Shown: piece by piece, positions 27,579-36,467 of the stretch | Layout of the letters: every line of letters begins with the position of its first letter | Position numbering within the stretch: position 1 is the stretch's first letter | From: Desulfatitalea alkaliphila | GTDB lineage: Bacteria; Desulfobacterota; Desulfobacteria; Desulfobacterales; Desulfosarcinaceae | Length of the DNA stretch: 64,000 bases | Assembly (NCBI RefSeq): GCF_022968795.1 | Contig: NZ_JALJRB010000012.1 | Span: 57,491 to 121,490, forward strand | Direction: 5' to 3' | Program-made: the position numbers and the translations under genes | The notes under the pieces: model-generated | What the model was told of the DNA's origin: nothing | The model's database searches: none | Seen by the model: the letters and a program-made list of their open reading frames with translations, nothing else

Positions 27579-28910
27579 CTATTCGGTGCGGTATTCGCGG
27601 AGTTTGTTGCGCAGGGTGCGGATGCTGATGCCGAGCATTTCGGCGGCATGGGTGCGGTTTTGGTTGACGTGGTCCAGGGTCTGGACGATCAGTCGTTCTT
27701 CCAAATCCTTGACCGTCATGCCCACCAGGGGTTGGCCCTCTTCTTTCGCCGGTACACCGAGTCCCTCTTCCAACAGCAGCAGCTCGGGTCCCATCACCGC
27801 GCCGTCTCGAATCAACAAGGCCCGTTGAATGGTGTTTTCCAACTCGCGCACGTTGCCCGGCCAGTGCCATCGCTTTAATTCCGCCATGGCTGCAGCGTTG
27901 AAGCGGGGCGTGGGGTCGACATCATTTCCGCTGTGCTTGGCGATAAAATGGTCGCTCAAAGCCGCAATGTCCTCAGTACGCGCACGCAGTGGCGGAATCA
28001 CCAGGGGAACGATGCGCAGGCGATAATATAAATCCTGCCGGAAGGTGCCTTCCCGCACCATCGCCGCCAAATCGCGGTTGGTGGTGGCGATGACCCTTAC
28101 ATCCACCGGTACCGGCCGGTTGCCCCCAATACGATCCACCACCTTCTCCTGCAACACCCGCAGCAGCTTGGCCTGCAGCGGCAGGGGCAACTCACTGATT
28201 TCGTCCAACAGCAGGGTGCCTTGATGGGCCTGCTCGAATCTGCCTGTTTTGCGTTGCAACGCACCGGTAAAGGCGCCCCGCTCGTAACCGAACAGCTCGC
28301 TTTCGGCCAGCGTGTCGGGAAGGGCCGAACAATTCATGGCCACCATGGGACGTTGGCCTCGTCCGCTGTGGGCATGGATGAAGCGCGCCAGCATCTCCTT
28401 GCCGGTGCCGCTTTCGCCCTGAATCAAAACGGTGGCGGGTGAGGCCGCGATCCGTCCCGCCATGGCCAACAAAGCGTCCATGGCGGGTTCCCGCGTCACC
28501 ATGGCGATGTCGCTTTCCGGTAGATCGGCCCGTTGCCCGTTGCCTTTGTGCTTGAGCAGGAGTTCGACACCTTTGGCAATAAGGGCCGGGTCATCATCGG
28601 CGCTGAAATAATCCGCCGCACCGGCCTGCACCACGGCCACGGCATCACGCACCGATCCGCCTTCGGCCACCACGACCAGCGGTGCCGCCACCCCCTGCGT
28701 ACGCACCTCGGACACCCAATCCGCCCCCGATTTCGCAGGGTTCGCCAATCCCAGCACCACCAGATCGCAGCCGTTGTCCGTAATTTTCGCCGCCGAGTTT
28801 CCCTCGATGTCGCCAGTTACCACCCGAAAGCCGCAGCTCTCCAAATAGCCACCCAACCGGCCGGACAATCCGTCGCTCTCTGAAATAATCAATATTGCTT
28901 GCTTGGCCAT
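27579..28910 (-). CDS. Sigma54-dependent flagellar activator with degenerate receiver domain
   Basis: 443 residues from the ATG at 28910. Residues 1-118 look like a response-regulator receiver, but the phosphoacceptor position reads VVLGLANP (Gly54 where Asp is usual). The AAA+ domain is intact: Walker A GESGTGKE, the sigma54-contact loop GAFTGA, and Walker B TLLLDEIS. The C-terminus is a Fis-type HTH (RTHAAEMLGISIRTLRNKLR). It is most like FlrC/FlbD/FleR activators of class III flagellar genes. It stands at the head of the flagellar block, and sigma54 sites lie before flgB and flgF. Whether activity is set by phosphorylation is doubtful given Gly54. Confidence 0.9.
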   Translation of the reverse strand: MAKQAILIISESDGLSGRLGGYLESCGFRVVTGDIEGNSAAKITDNGCDLVVLGLANPAKSGADWVSEVRTQGVAAPLVVVAEGGSVRDAVAVVQAGAADYFSADDDPALIAKGVELLLKHKGNGQRADLPESDIAMVTREPAMDALLAMAGRIAASPATVLIQGESGTGKEMLARFIHAHSGRGQRPMVAMNCSALPDTLAESELFGYERGAFTGALQRKTGRFEQAHQGTLLLDEISELPLPLQAKLLRVLQEKVVDRIGGNRPVPVDVRVIATTNRDLAAMVREGTFRQDLYYRLRIVPLVIPPLRARTEDIAALSDHFIAKHSGNDVDPTPRFNAAAMAELKRWHWPGNVRELENTIQRALLIRDGAVMGPELLLLEEGLGVPAKEEGQPLVGMTVKDLEERLIVQTLDHVNQNRTHAAEMLGISIRTLRNKLREYRTE

Positions 28911-29100
28911 GCCCCCTGCACCTTCTTTGCTCCTCGAACGCCGCATCCATCCGACCCGACTGCGGCATCCATACTAAGCGCAATAAACATGCCATAGCCG
29001 AAGGAACTATGGCATCCACTCATTTTCATAAATTTTCAATATGTTGTTCTCTTTTTAGAATCTTGCAGAGGCCGTCGGATTGTTGACGCATGTTTAGGAT

Positions 29101-29346
29101 AGTTTAAAGTTTAAAGTTTAAAGTTTAAAGCAAGGAATGCTATCGATTATAAATGGTTGGGGTGGGTTTCGGGCGGCCGGCAGGCTGTAAGCAAACAAAT
29201 CATTGGTCAAACGATGCGCTTCCTTCGTCAGCGCATCCTATGGTCTGTAGTATTGTGCGTGTTCATCACCACAATCAGTTGATGAAAACTCATATACCCA
29301 TATAATCGATAAATTTCATTAACTTAAAACTTTAAACGTTAAACTG
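29101..29346. repeat. Composite repeat element B: inverted AT-rich repeats around a hairpin
   Basis: At 29101-29154 AGTTTAAAGTTTAAAGTTTA units end GGAATGCTATCGATTATAAA; at 29300-29346 the inverse ATAATCGATAAATTTCATTA is followed by AACTTAAAACTTTAAACG. Between them, 29213-29241 carries the 29-nt hairpin with GATGCGC/GCGCATC arms also found in elements A and D. It fills the divergent gap between the sigma54 activator and plsY; nothing else was seen in 28911-29430. Confidence 0.7.
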
Positions 29347-29430
29347 TTTTTGCCAACTGTTTTTGCCAACTGTTTTGCTCCCCCTCGATGTGCTATATCA
29401 GGCGCCAATCTGAGCACTACAGGAATTATT

Positions 29431-30039
29431 ATGAACCTGAGCATATGGACATTGCTGCTGCCGATGGTCGCCTACCTTATCGGTGGAATCCCGGTGGGGT
29501 TGTTGCTGGTGCGTTGGACGACACGGCTGGATGTGCGACAGACGGGCAGCGGCAATATCGGCACCACCAATGTGTGGCGTGTGGCCGGCATGGGGGTGGC
29601 ACTGGCGACGCTGTCGGGGGATATCCTCAAAGGCGCCCTGCCCTGCCTTGCGACGCTCCACTTGGTCGACCATGGGCCGGCTTACCCTGCGTCGGTGGGT
29701 GTCGCGGCCGTCCTCGGTCACATGTTTCCAATTTATCTCGGTTTTCGAACGGGCGGCAAGGGAGTGGCCACCGCGGCGGGGATGTTCGGGGTGCTGACGC
29801 CCCTGGCCTGCGGCTTGGCGTTGGCCGTATTCTTTCTGTCTGCAGTGATCAGCCGGCGGGTCTCGGTAGGCTCCCTTGTCGGCGCCCTGGCGCTACCGGT
29901 GCTGATCGTGCTGACCTCCGGCGACCTCTACCTCGCCGGCGCCGGCACGCTCGTCATGTTATTGATGATGTTGCGTCACAGAGACAATATTCAGCGCCTG
30001 CGCAAAGGCGAGGAGCCTGAATTCAAGGGAAAAAGATAG
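29431..30039 (+). CDS. plsY: Glycerol-3-phosphate acyltransferase PlsY
   Basis: 202 residues from the ATG at 29431, with AGGAATT upstream. PlsY is an inner-membrane enzyme that transfers acyl groups from acyl-phosphate to glycerol-3-phosphate, the first step of phospholipid synthesis. Family motifs are present: LIGGIPVGLLLVRW, RQTGSGNIGTTNVWRVAG (the SGNxGxTN motif), GHMFPIYLGFRTGGKGVATA (the FxGGKGVAT motif), and a C-terminal RHRDNIQRLRKGEEP. The gene stands alone between two repeat elements. Confidence 0.93.
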   Translation: MNLSIWTLLLPMVAYLIGGIPVGLLLVRWTTRLDVRQTGSGNIGTTNVWRVAGMGVALATLSGDILKGALPCLATLHLVDHGPAYPASVGVAAVLGHMFPIYLGFRTGGKGVATAAGMFGVLTPLACGLALAVFFLSAVISRRVSVGSLVGALALPVLIVLTSGDLYLAGAGTLVMLLMMLRHRDNIQRLRKGEEPEFKGKR

Positions 30040-30063
30040 TTTGAAGCCCCGATCATCCCGCAA

Positions 30064-30200
30064 GGGCACGCCATAGTGTGCCCCCACGGGAGGTACCCGA
30101 CCATGTAGCGCAACAGGGGTTGTGGGGGTTTAAAAGGGGTTTTTATCCAAATCGATAGCATTCCTTGCTTTAAACTTTAAACTTCAAACTTTAAACTATT
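30064..30200. repeat. Composite repeat element C: GC palindrome plus AT-rich repeat R8
   Basis: At 30064-30083 a GGGCAC/GTGCCC hairpin resembles the 20-bp palindrome of element A. At 30150-30200 ATCGATAGCATTCCTTGCTT leads into AAACTTTAAACTTCAAAC. It lies between convergent plsY and ispH-ubiA and could act as a terminator; the ispH-ubiA stop overlaps its right edge. Confidence 0.6.
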
Positions 30201-31941
30201 ATAATACTTGTCCAAACACAGCATGGATCAACGCGATACCACCGCTCAGAACGAACAGACTCTCCACCGCAAAATCGATGCGTAGACCGGGCAGCAGCCC
30301 GCCCCGTTCGTGATTCAGGACGATGCCCAGCAGCAAGGCCGGCACGAGCACCTGCCCGAATGCCGGGAGTGCAAACACACCGGTAACCGCACCTGTAACC
30401 AGCAGTGCCATGCTGACGGCCAGCATGACCTTGAGCAGGGTCATGGCGGCTTTGGTGCCAAGAAGCAGCGGGATGGTCTCCTTGCCCACGATGCGGTCGC
30501 CCTGGATGTCCAGCATGTCGAAGAAGGCGGTGCGCACAAAGGCCAGGATGGTGGTCCAGAGGATGGCCATAGACCCGCCAAGCCATGAAGCGTCGGGCGC
30601 CGCCAGGGCCGGCAAGCCGGCGGTGACGACACCCCAGGCAAGGGCGATCAGCAGGGTTTTGGAGCCGGGCAGATCCCGGATGCGGCGCCATTTGAGGCCC
30701 GGCAGCAAGCGGTCAGGGAGCAGGCGCAGGTTGTAGGAGAGGCCCAGCAGGCTCATGGCCAGCAGTACCCAGAACGGCAGGCGGCCCATTTGAAAGGCGG
30801 CCACCAGCCCCAGGGCGCCGGCCGCGAAGGCCAAAGCGGTCAGGGGCCATTTGTGGGCGCTGTAAAAGCGCTCCCTTTCGGGATCGTTGTAGCGATCCTC
30901 GGCCCGTCCGGTCAAATGGTTGAGGATGTGCATGGACAGCACATAGAGAAACGCCACGCTCAGTGCCGGAAAGGAAGCGTCCAGATTTTGCAACCGGGTG
31001 GCGGCGAAGCAGAGGCCGGCGGCCCCCAGGGCCACATGGAGATTGGTCATCATCGCCAGGCGCTGGCCCCGCAGCAGGGATGCGTACCACCCCGTGCCGC
31101 GCCGGAGAGGCATCTCCTCCAGGGCGCGCACCACCCGCTTGATGATCCAGGTGGGTGTCGAAGCGCCGGCAGTGACGCCGACGGTCCGCAGATGGGCCAA
31201 CCGATCGGGATCCAGGTCCGCTTCGGTCTCCACATGATAGGCCGGCTTGCCCGATTCGGCGACGATTTCCGCCAGGCGGCGCGTGTTGCCGCTCTCCTTG
31301 CCGCCCACCACCACCACCGCTTCCACCTCCTGGGCCAGGCGCCGCACTTCGGCCTGCCGCTTTTCAGTGGAATCGCAAATGGTGTCGAACACTTTGTAGT
31401 GGGAATGGTTTCGGGCCACCCACTCCTTGACCGCTTGGTAGAAGGACTGGTTCTGGGTGGTCTGCGCCACGACGATGGCGCTGTCGAAGGCCGGCAGGGC
31501 CGTCAACTCGTCCATGGTGCCGATCACATGCCCCTTGTCGCCGGCGAATCCCAGCAGACTGATCACCTCGGGATGGTCCTGGTCGCCGACGATGATGGCG
31601 GCGCAACCCTTGGCGGCATGGCTTTTGATGATGGATTGGACCTTGACCACCCGGGGGCAGGTGGCGTCGATAACGACATAGCCGGCCTGTTTGAGTTGCT
31701 GCTTGACCGCCGGCGGCACACCGTGGGCCCGGACCAGGATGGTGCCCTCCCCTTTGGCGGGGATGGTCTCCAGCACATTGACCCCCCGCTCCTCGAAAAG
31801 GGCGAGCACTTGGGGGTTGTGGATCAAGGGACCGAAGGTGCGTATGGGGCCTTGCTCTTTGCCGGGCGCGTCCAGGGCCAGGTCGACGGCCCGGCGCACG
31901 CCCATGCAGAAACCGGCGGTCTTGGCGACAACGATTCTCAT
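30199..31941 (-). CDS. ispH: IspH fused to a UbiA-type prenyltransferase-like membrane domain
   Basis: 580 residues from the ATG at 31941. Residues 1-285 are IspH, which reduces HMBPP to IPP/DMAPP in the MEP pathway: KTAGFCMGVRRAVDLAL (C12), VIDATCPRV and FDTICDSTEKRQ give the three Fe-S cysteines. From about 295 to 580 the protein is hydrophobic with about eight membrane segments and UbiA-like acidic motifs (AEDRYNDPERERFYS and DMLDIQGDRIVGKETIPLLL). UbiA enzymes attach prenyl chains to aromatic acceptors, so the fusion would tie isoprenoid supply to a prenyl transfer step. The first acidic motif differs from the usual NDxxDxxxD, so activity is uncertain. Confidence 0.88.
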   Translation of the reverse strand: MRIVVAKTAGFCMGVRRAVDLALDAPGKEQGPIRTFGPLIHNPQVLALFEERGVNVLETIPAKGEGTILVRAHGVPPAVKQQLKQAGYVVIDATCPRVVKVQSIIKSHAAKGCAAIIVGDQDHPEVISLLGFAGDKGHVIGTMDELTALPAFDSAIVVAQTTQNQSFYQAVKEWVARNHSHYKVFDTICDSTEKRQAEVRRLAQEVEAVVVVGGKESGNTRRLAEIVAESGKPAYHVETEADLDPDRLAHLRTVGVTAGASTPTWIIKRVVRALEEMPLRRGTGWYASLLRGQRLAMMTNLHVALGAAGLCFAATRLQNLDASFPALSVAFLYVLSMHILNHLTGRAEDRYNDPERERFYSAHKWPLTALAFAAGALGLVAAFQMGRLPFWVLLAMSLLGLSYNLRLLPDRLLPGLKWRRIRDLPGSKTLLIALAWGVVTAGLPALAAPDASWLGGSMAILWTTILAFVRTAFFDMLDIQGDRIVGKETIPLLLGTKAAMTLLKVMLAVSMALLVTGAVTGVFALPAFGQVLVPALLLGIVLNHERGGLLPGLRIDFAVESLFVLSGGIALIHAVFGQVL

Positions 31942-31945
31942 TGCA

Positions 31946-32134
31946 TCAGCGCGGTTCCAGCAGGATCTTGTGGTCCACCAGGGCCAGGGAGTGAATTCGG
32001 GCCTTGAGCAGTTTCTGTTCACCGAAAATGTTGACCAGGAGCAATCCTTGATCCTCGATGGTCACCTTGTCCACCGATTTCATGATCAAAATTTCTTTTT
32101 CGCCTTCCATCATGTACGCGTTGGCTTCACACAT
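31946..32134 (-). CDS. CooT-like small nickel-binding protein
   Basis: 62 residues starting MCEANAYMMEGEKEILIMKS, with DKVTIEDQGLLLVNIFGEQK. The MCEANxY start and size match the CooT family; CooT helps nickel delivery to CO dehydrogenase in characterised bacteria. No cooS or cooCJ is nearby, so the role here may be general metal binding. The gene overlaps the DUF3842 gene by 8 bases, suggesting coupled translation. Confidence 0.75.
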   Translation of the reverse strand: MCEANAYMMEGEKEILIMKSVDKVTIEDQGLLLVNIFGEQKLLKARIHSLALVDHKILLEPR

Positions 32135-32597
32135 TTTCCGACCTCGACTGTTCAAGCGACGGCAAAGCCAGTCGCTGTTTAATGTGATTGTCCACCAGTT
32201 CGTCCACCAGGTGGGGCAGCGGCATGGAGGATACGCCCACCACGGCCACATTCTCCTGGCTCAGGGGCAGTAGCAGCTTGGTCGCCGGTGCGGCGGTCAC
32301 CGCGGCGGCCATGGCGGGTGTCACCTCGCCCATCATGGCGTGAGCCATGACAATACCCATGGGGCCGGTCACCAAGTCCATCTGCCGAACGGTCTGAACG
32401 ATGGCGTTCTCCCCGGACGCCCCCCGATTGGCTTTGGCCTTGAGCATCTGGGAGGTGGCGATGGCGTTGGTGCCCAGGGCGATGATCTCCACTGTTTCGC
32501 CATAGACCGCTTTCAATTTTTTAATGATCGCGCTGCCGATGCCGCCGCCCTGACCGTCGATGACCGCGATGCGGGGTGTCCCGCCCTGGTTTTCCAT
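32127..32597 (-). CDS. DUF3842 family protein
   Basis: 156 residues from the ATG at 32597. IAVIDGQGGGIGSAIIKKLK opens a nucleotide-binding-like fold and EIIALGTNAIATSQMLKAKA is also family-typical. Function unknown. It is paired with the CooT-like gene by overlap, which suggests a joint role in metal or corrinoid/CO metabolism; this is inference. Confidence 0.75.
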   Translation of the reverse strand: MENQGGTPRIAVIDGQGGGIGSAIIKKLKAVYGETVEIIALGTNAIATSQMLKAKANRGASGENAIVQTVRQMDLVTGPMGIVMAHAMMGEVTPAMAAAVTAAPATKLLLPLSQENVAVVGVSSMPLPHLVDELVDNHIKQRLALPSLEQSRSENV

Positions 32598-32610
32598 ATT
32601 TGATCCCCGG

Positions 32611-33129
32611 CTACAATTTCGCAATTTTGCGCCGCATGCGCCGCTGCTGTTTGGGCAGTCGCCGCGATGGGCCCGTTTTCTTGGTGTCAAGGCGCCGGTC
32701 CTGCCCGTCATCCTCTTCGGGCGCCCCTTTCATGTCGACCATGCGCGCCATGGCCATGCGCTTTTCGAAATCGACAGCGTCGATGACGGCTGCGCCCCTG
32801 GCGGCGGCATAAGTTTTGACATCGCCGTCCGAACTGACCACCATCAACTTCTCCCGCATGCGAGCGGCCATCCGTTTGATCACGTTGTCGGCCAACTCCC
32901 CCGACCGTGAGTAACGCACCTCGATCCCCTTGCGGCGGTCCCGCCGGGGCAAATCCGCCGGCGCGTCTGCGCCGTCGAAGACCACGGTGATGGGAAAGGG
33001 TTTCATCTTTTTATAGGCGGCCAGGGCGTCCACCAGGGCGTCCCGCCCCGCTTGCAGATCCATGTGATCCAGCTCGCTGAGCCAGGCGGATTGGCGAATC
33101 AGGTTGTATCCATCGATCACGATCTGCAT
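32611..33129 (-). CDS. NYN-domain (YacP-like) ribonuclease family protein
   Basis: 172 residues. MQIVIDGYNLIRQSAWLSEL, ITVVFDGADAPADLPRRDRR, VRYSRSGELADNVIKRMA and VVSSDGDVKTYAAARGA give the acidic residues of the PIN-like NYN nuclease fold. Related YacP/Rae1 proteins cut mRNA on ribosomes in Firmicutes. The basic C-terminus may bind RNA. It lies 18 bases after parB. Confidence 0.8.
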   Translation of the reverse strand: MQIVIDGYNLIRQSAWLSELDHMDLQAGRDALVDALAAYKKMKPFPITVVFDGADAPADLPRRDRRKGIEVRYSRSGELADNVIKRMAARMREKLMVVSSDGDVKTYAAARGAAVIDAVDFEKRMAMARMVDMKGAPEEDDGQDRRLDTKKTGPSRRLPKQQRRMRRKIAKL

Positions 33130-33146
33130 GGGGGATCCAACATGGC

Positions 33147-34058
33147 TTATAGGGCATTGAGCAGATCGAGCAGGCGGTTCAGATCTTCGTTGCTGTAAAA
33201 TTCCAGTTCGAGGCGGCCCTTTTTGCCCCGGCGCTTGATCTGCACCCGGGTGCCGAAACGACGCGCAAGGGTCTCGGCCACACTGGTCAAGTGGCGGTCT
33301 TCCGAGCTCTCCTGTTTCGGCGCAACGGTTTCAGCGGCGGTCTTGAGCCGCTTGATCAACTCCTCGGTTTGGCGCACCGACAGCCCTTTGGCGACAACGG
33401 CGCGCCAAGCGGCGTTTTGCTGCGCCGGCGTTTCGGCACCCAAGAGGGCCCGGGCATGGCCCATGCTCAACTGCCCGTTGTCGATGCCGGCCTTGATGGG
33501 TTCGGGAAGCCGGCGCAACCGCAGAAAGTTGGCCACCGCCGAACGGCTTTTGCCCACCCGATCGGCCGCCTGCTCCTGGGTCAATCCGAATTCCACCATC
33601 AGGCGATGGTAGGCCTCGGCCTCCTCCATGGGATTGAGATCTTCCCGCTGGATGTTTTCCACGATGGACATTTCCAGCATCTCGGCATCGGACACCTCTT
33701 TGACCACCACCGGCACCTGCTGCAGCCCGGCCATTTTCGCGGCCCGCAAACGGCGTTCACCGGCCACCAACTCGTACCCGGTCTCCGCGGCGCGCACCAG
33801 CAACGGCTGCAAGATCCCCTGGGCGCGGATCGATTCGCTCAGTTGAGTCAACTCCTCGGGATCGAAATGGTGGCGGGGTTGATAGCGATTGGGTCGAATG
33901 AGGGCGATGTCGCAGGTGCGCAGACCGTTATCGGTCCCATCCTTTTCGCGACCACCGTTCATGGCGCCGGGCATGTCGGGAATCAAGGCATCCAGGCCAC
34001 GCCCCAATGCCAGCTTTTTCCTTTTTTTGTTGGCGGATGAATCCCCGGAACGCTGCAT
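33147..34058 (-). CDS. parB: Chromosome partitioning protein ParB
   Basis: About 303 residues. LALGRGLDALIPD is the N-terminal ParA-activating motif. The ParB/CTPase core includes NRYQPRHHFDPEELTQLSES, the GERRLRAAKMAGL motif, and an HTH (TQEQAADRVGKSRSAVANFL). The ATG at 34058 is preceded directly by an in-frame GTG. No parS-like site (TGTTTCACGTGAAACA) was seen in the window. Confidence 0.94.
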   Translation of the reverse strand: MQRSGDSSANKKRKKLALGRGLDALIPDMPGAMNGGREKDGTDNGLRTCDIALIRPNRYQPRHHFDPEELTQLSESIRAQGILQPLLVRAAETGYELVAGERRLRAAKMAGLQQVPVVVKEVSDAEMLEMSIVENIQREDLNPMEEAEAYHRLMVEFGLTQEQAADRVGKSRSAVANFLRLRRLPEPIKAGIDNGQLSMGHARALLGAETPAQQNAAWRAVVAKGLSVRQTEELIKRLKTAAETVAPKQESSEDRHLTSVAETLARRFGTRVQIKRRGKKGRLELEFYSNEDLNRLLDLLNAL

Positions 34059-34064
34059 CACTGA

Positions 34065-34868
34065 TCAATCCTCACCGTGGCCGCCGTTATTCTGCTTTGA
34101 TGAACGGGCCGCCTTGTCCAAAATTTCCCGTGCCAGCGCCAAATAGCTTTGGGAGCCGATGGAGGCGGCGTCATACAGCAGAATCGGCTTGCCGAAACTG
34201 GGCGATTCCCCCAGGCGCACATTGCGCGGGATAATGGTTTTGAAGACCAACTCCTTGAAATGGGACTCCGCGTCGACGGCCACCTGATGCGACAGATTGG
34301 TCCGCTTGTCGAACATGGTCAGCAGAATACCGGCGATCTCCAAGCGCGGATTCAACCCGCGCCGTATGCGCTGATAGGTCTGCATCAACTGGCTCAACCC
34401 CTCCAGGGCGTAAAATTCACACTGCAGCGGTATGAGCAGGGCATCGGCGGCGGTCATGGCGTTGACCGTCAGCAAGCTCAGGGACGGCGGACAATCGATG
34501 AGAATGTAATCGAAACGCGGCGACAAAGGGGCCAGCAAACGTTTCAGTGCGTTTTCGCGGCCATCCTCGCCCATCATCTCCACGTCGAAGCCGATCAATT
34601 CCACGCGGGAGGGCATCACCTTAAGATCGTCGATCTCCGAATCCACAATCAGTTTGGCGCCATCGGCCGAACCGATCATGCCGTGATAAAGGGTGAGTCC
34701 CAGCTTACCTTTTTCCAGGCCGATACCCGTCGTCGCATTGGCCTGGGGATCGCAATCCACCAGCAGGGTCTTCTGCTCATGGATCGCCAGGGCGGCGGAC
34801 AGGTTCACGGCCGTGGTGGTCTTGCCCACCCCCCCTTTCTGGTTCGCTATGCAGATGATCCGGGCCAT
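34065..34868 (-). CDS. parA: Chromosome partitioning ATPase ParA (Soj)
   Basis: 267 residues. IANQKGGVGKTTTAVNLSAA is the deviant Walker A, followed by LLVDCDPQANATTG and YILIDCPPSLSLLTVNAM. ParA drives segregation of ParB-bound origin DNA. It is 6 bases upstream of parB in one operon; the chromosomal rather than plasmid type is suggested by the housekeeping surroundings. Confidence 0.95.
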   Translation of the reverse strand: MARIICIANQKGGVGKTTTAVNLSAALAIHEQKTLLVDCDPQANATTGIGLEKGKLGLTLYHGMIGSADGAKLIVDSEIDDLKVMPSRVELIGFDVEMMGEDGRENALKRLLAPLSPRFDYILIDCPPSLSLLTVNAMTAADALLIPLQCEFYALEGLSQLMQTYQRIRRGLNPRLEIAGILLTMFDKRTNLSHQVAVDAESHFKELVFKTIIPRNVRLGESPSFGKPILLYDAASIGSQSYLALAREILDKAARSSKQNNGGHGED

Positions 34869-34984
34869 CCGCGGACACTACCACATCAAGGGGTGTTTGA
34901 AAAGCGGTTCGGAATATGAGATGATCGCTTTGAAACGCTGTCCCCGCGGGACGGCAAACGGGTTTTCATCAAGGCGGCAACTTG

Positions 34985-36430
34985 ATGCGAACCACATCCG
35001 AGCGTGCCATAATGGATCGTAACTGCTGCAATAAAATCATCGCCGTCTGCTTGCTGGTGCTCCTTCCGTTGGTCTGGTCCACGCCTGCCGGCGCCATGTC
35101 GATTCGGGAGGAGCAGCAGCTGGCCGATGAGTTCATCCGGATCGTCAAACGGCATTTCGAAATCGTCGACGATCCGATGATTGTGGACACCGTCGAGCGG
35201 ATCGGCCGCAAGATACTGTCGCAACTTCCGCCCCAGCCCTTCGCCTATCGGTTTCATGTCATCAAGGAGGATGTCTACAACGCCTTTGCCATGCCGGCCG
35301 GCTACATTTTCATCAACAGCGGCCTGCTGCTGGCCATGAACACCGAAGATGAACTGGCCGGCATTCTGGCCCACGAAATCGGCCATGTGGTGGCGCGCCA
35401 TATCTCCCAGCGCATCGCCCGTTCCCGCAAAATCGACCTGGCCACCATGGCGGGGGTGGTGGCGGGGATCTTCCTCGGCGCCGCCGGTGGCGGCGCCGGC
35501 GCGGCCCAGGCGCTGGCCATCGGATCGGCCGCCGCCGGGCAGACGCTGACTCTGGCCTACAGCCGCGAAGATGAATCGGAGGCGGACCAGCTCGGCCTGC
35601 AATACCTGACGCGGGCCGGCTATTGCCCCAGTGGTCTTCTGGATGTGCTGAAAAAGATCCGCTCCCGGCAGTGGTTCGGCTCCCAGCAAGTGCCCACCTA
35701 CATGATGACCCACCCGGCCGTTGAGGAACGCATCGCCCACATCGACACCTGGATGGCCATACAGGGGGAAAATCTGCCCTCGAAACGGTCCGTCGACGGG
35801 GCAACCACTCGCTTTCGTCTCATGCAATACCGGCTGCGCGCCCTATACAACGACCCACGCGCGGCCACGGAATATTTCCAAACCGCCTTGGAACACAACC
35901 CGGAGGACCCCCACCTGATGCACGCCCGGGCCCTGTTGATGGCCCGCTCGGGCAGTCGCACGGAAGCCATCGCCCTGCTGCAAAGGGCCCTGTCCAGGGA
36001 TGCCATGAATCCCTTGATACTGGCAGACCTTGGCAGACTCTATTTTTTGGAAGGCCGTTTGGAAGATGCCCGCGGTGTTCTCAGGGGCGCCGCCTCCCTG
36101 CCCGACGCCAACCCTGAAAGCTGGTTCTACTTGGGCCGCACCCAAACAGCCCTGGGTGATTACCCCGGCGCAGTGGCATCCTTTGAAAACTTGCTCCAGC
36201 GCCAGCCGGATTATGCACCGGCCTATTACTTTCTGGGAGAGGCCTACGGCAAATGGGAACGCCACCCGGAATCCCATTTTTACCTGGGCCTGCACCACTT
36301 CAACCGGGGCGAGGACCGCACGGCGCACTTTCATCTCAGCCGGGCCCGACGCGACCTCGAGGACGACGACAAACGCGAAACCATCGATCGCAAGTTGGAA
36401 ATCATCGGCAAACTGCCACGGACCGAATAA
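34985..36430 (+). CDS. M48 family metalloprotease with C-terminal TPRs (BepA-like)
   Basis: About 481 residues. The N-terminus has a signal peptide (IIAVCLLVLLPLVWSTPAGA). The zinc motif LAHEIGHVVARH (H130, E131, H134) and the downstream EDESEADQLGLQYL supply the ligands and catalytic Glu. Residues from about 300 on are TPR-like (ALEHNPEDPHLMHARALLMA, LSRDAMNPLILADLGRLYFL). This is the plan of BepA/YfgC, a periplasmic outer-membrane protein quality-control protease. A start at ATG 35012 is also possible. It is divergent from parA. Confidence 0.9.
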   Translation: MRTTSERAIMDRNCCNKIIAVCLLVLLPLVWSTPAGAMSIREEQQLADEFIRIVKRHFEIVDDPMIVDTVERIGRKILSQLPPQPFAYRFHVIKEDVYNAFAMPAGYIFINSGLLLAMNTEDELAGILAHEIGHVVARHISQRIARSRKIDLATMAGVVAGIFLGAAGGGAGAAQALAIGSAAAGQTLTLAYSREDESEADQLGLQYLTRAGYCPSGLLDVLKKIRSRQWFGSQQVPTYMMTHPAVEERIAHIDTWMAIQGENLPSKRSVDGATTRFRLMQYRLRALYNDPRAATEYFQTALEHNPEDPHLMHARALLMARSGSRTEAIALLQRALSRDAMNPLILADLGRLYFLEGRLEDARGVLRGAASLPDANPESWFYLGRTQTALGDYPGAVASFENLLQRQPDYAPAYYFLGEAYGKWERHPESHFYLGLHHFNRGEDRTAHFHLSRARRDLEDDDKRETIDRKLEIIGKLPRTE

Positions 36431-36467
36431 GGCGCCATGCCCCCCATGCAGATCATCACGGGTTGCG

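Noticed and set aside
33147..35000. parS site near parAB
   Set aside because: No sequence close to TGTTTCACGTGAAACA was found; the CCCCGCGGGG-like palindrome near 34941 does not match.
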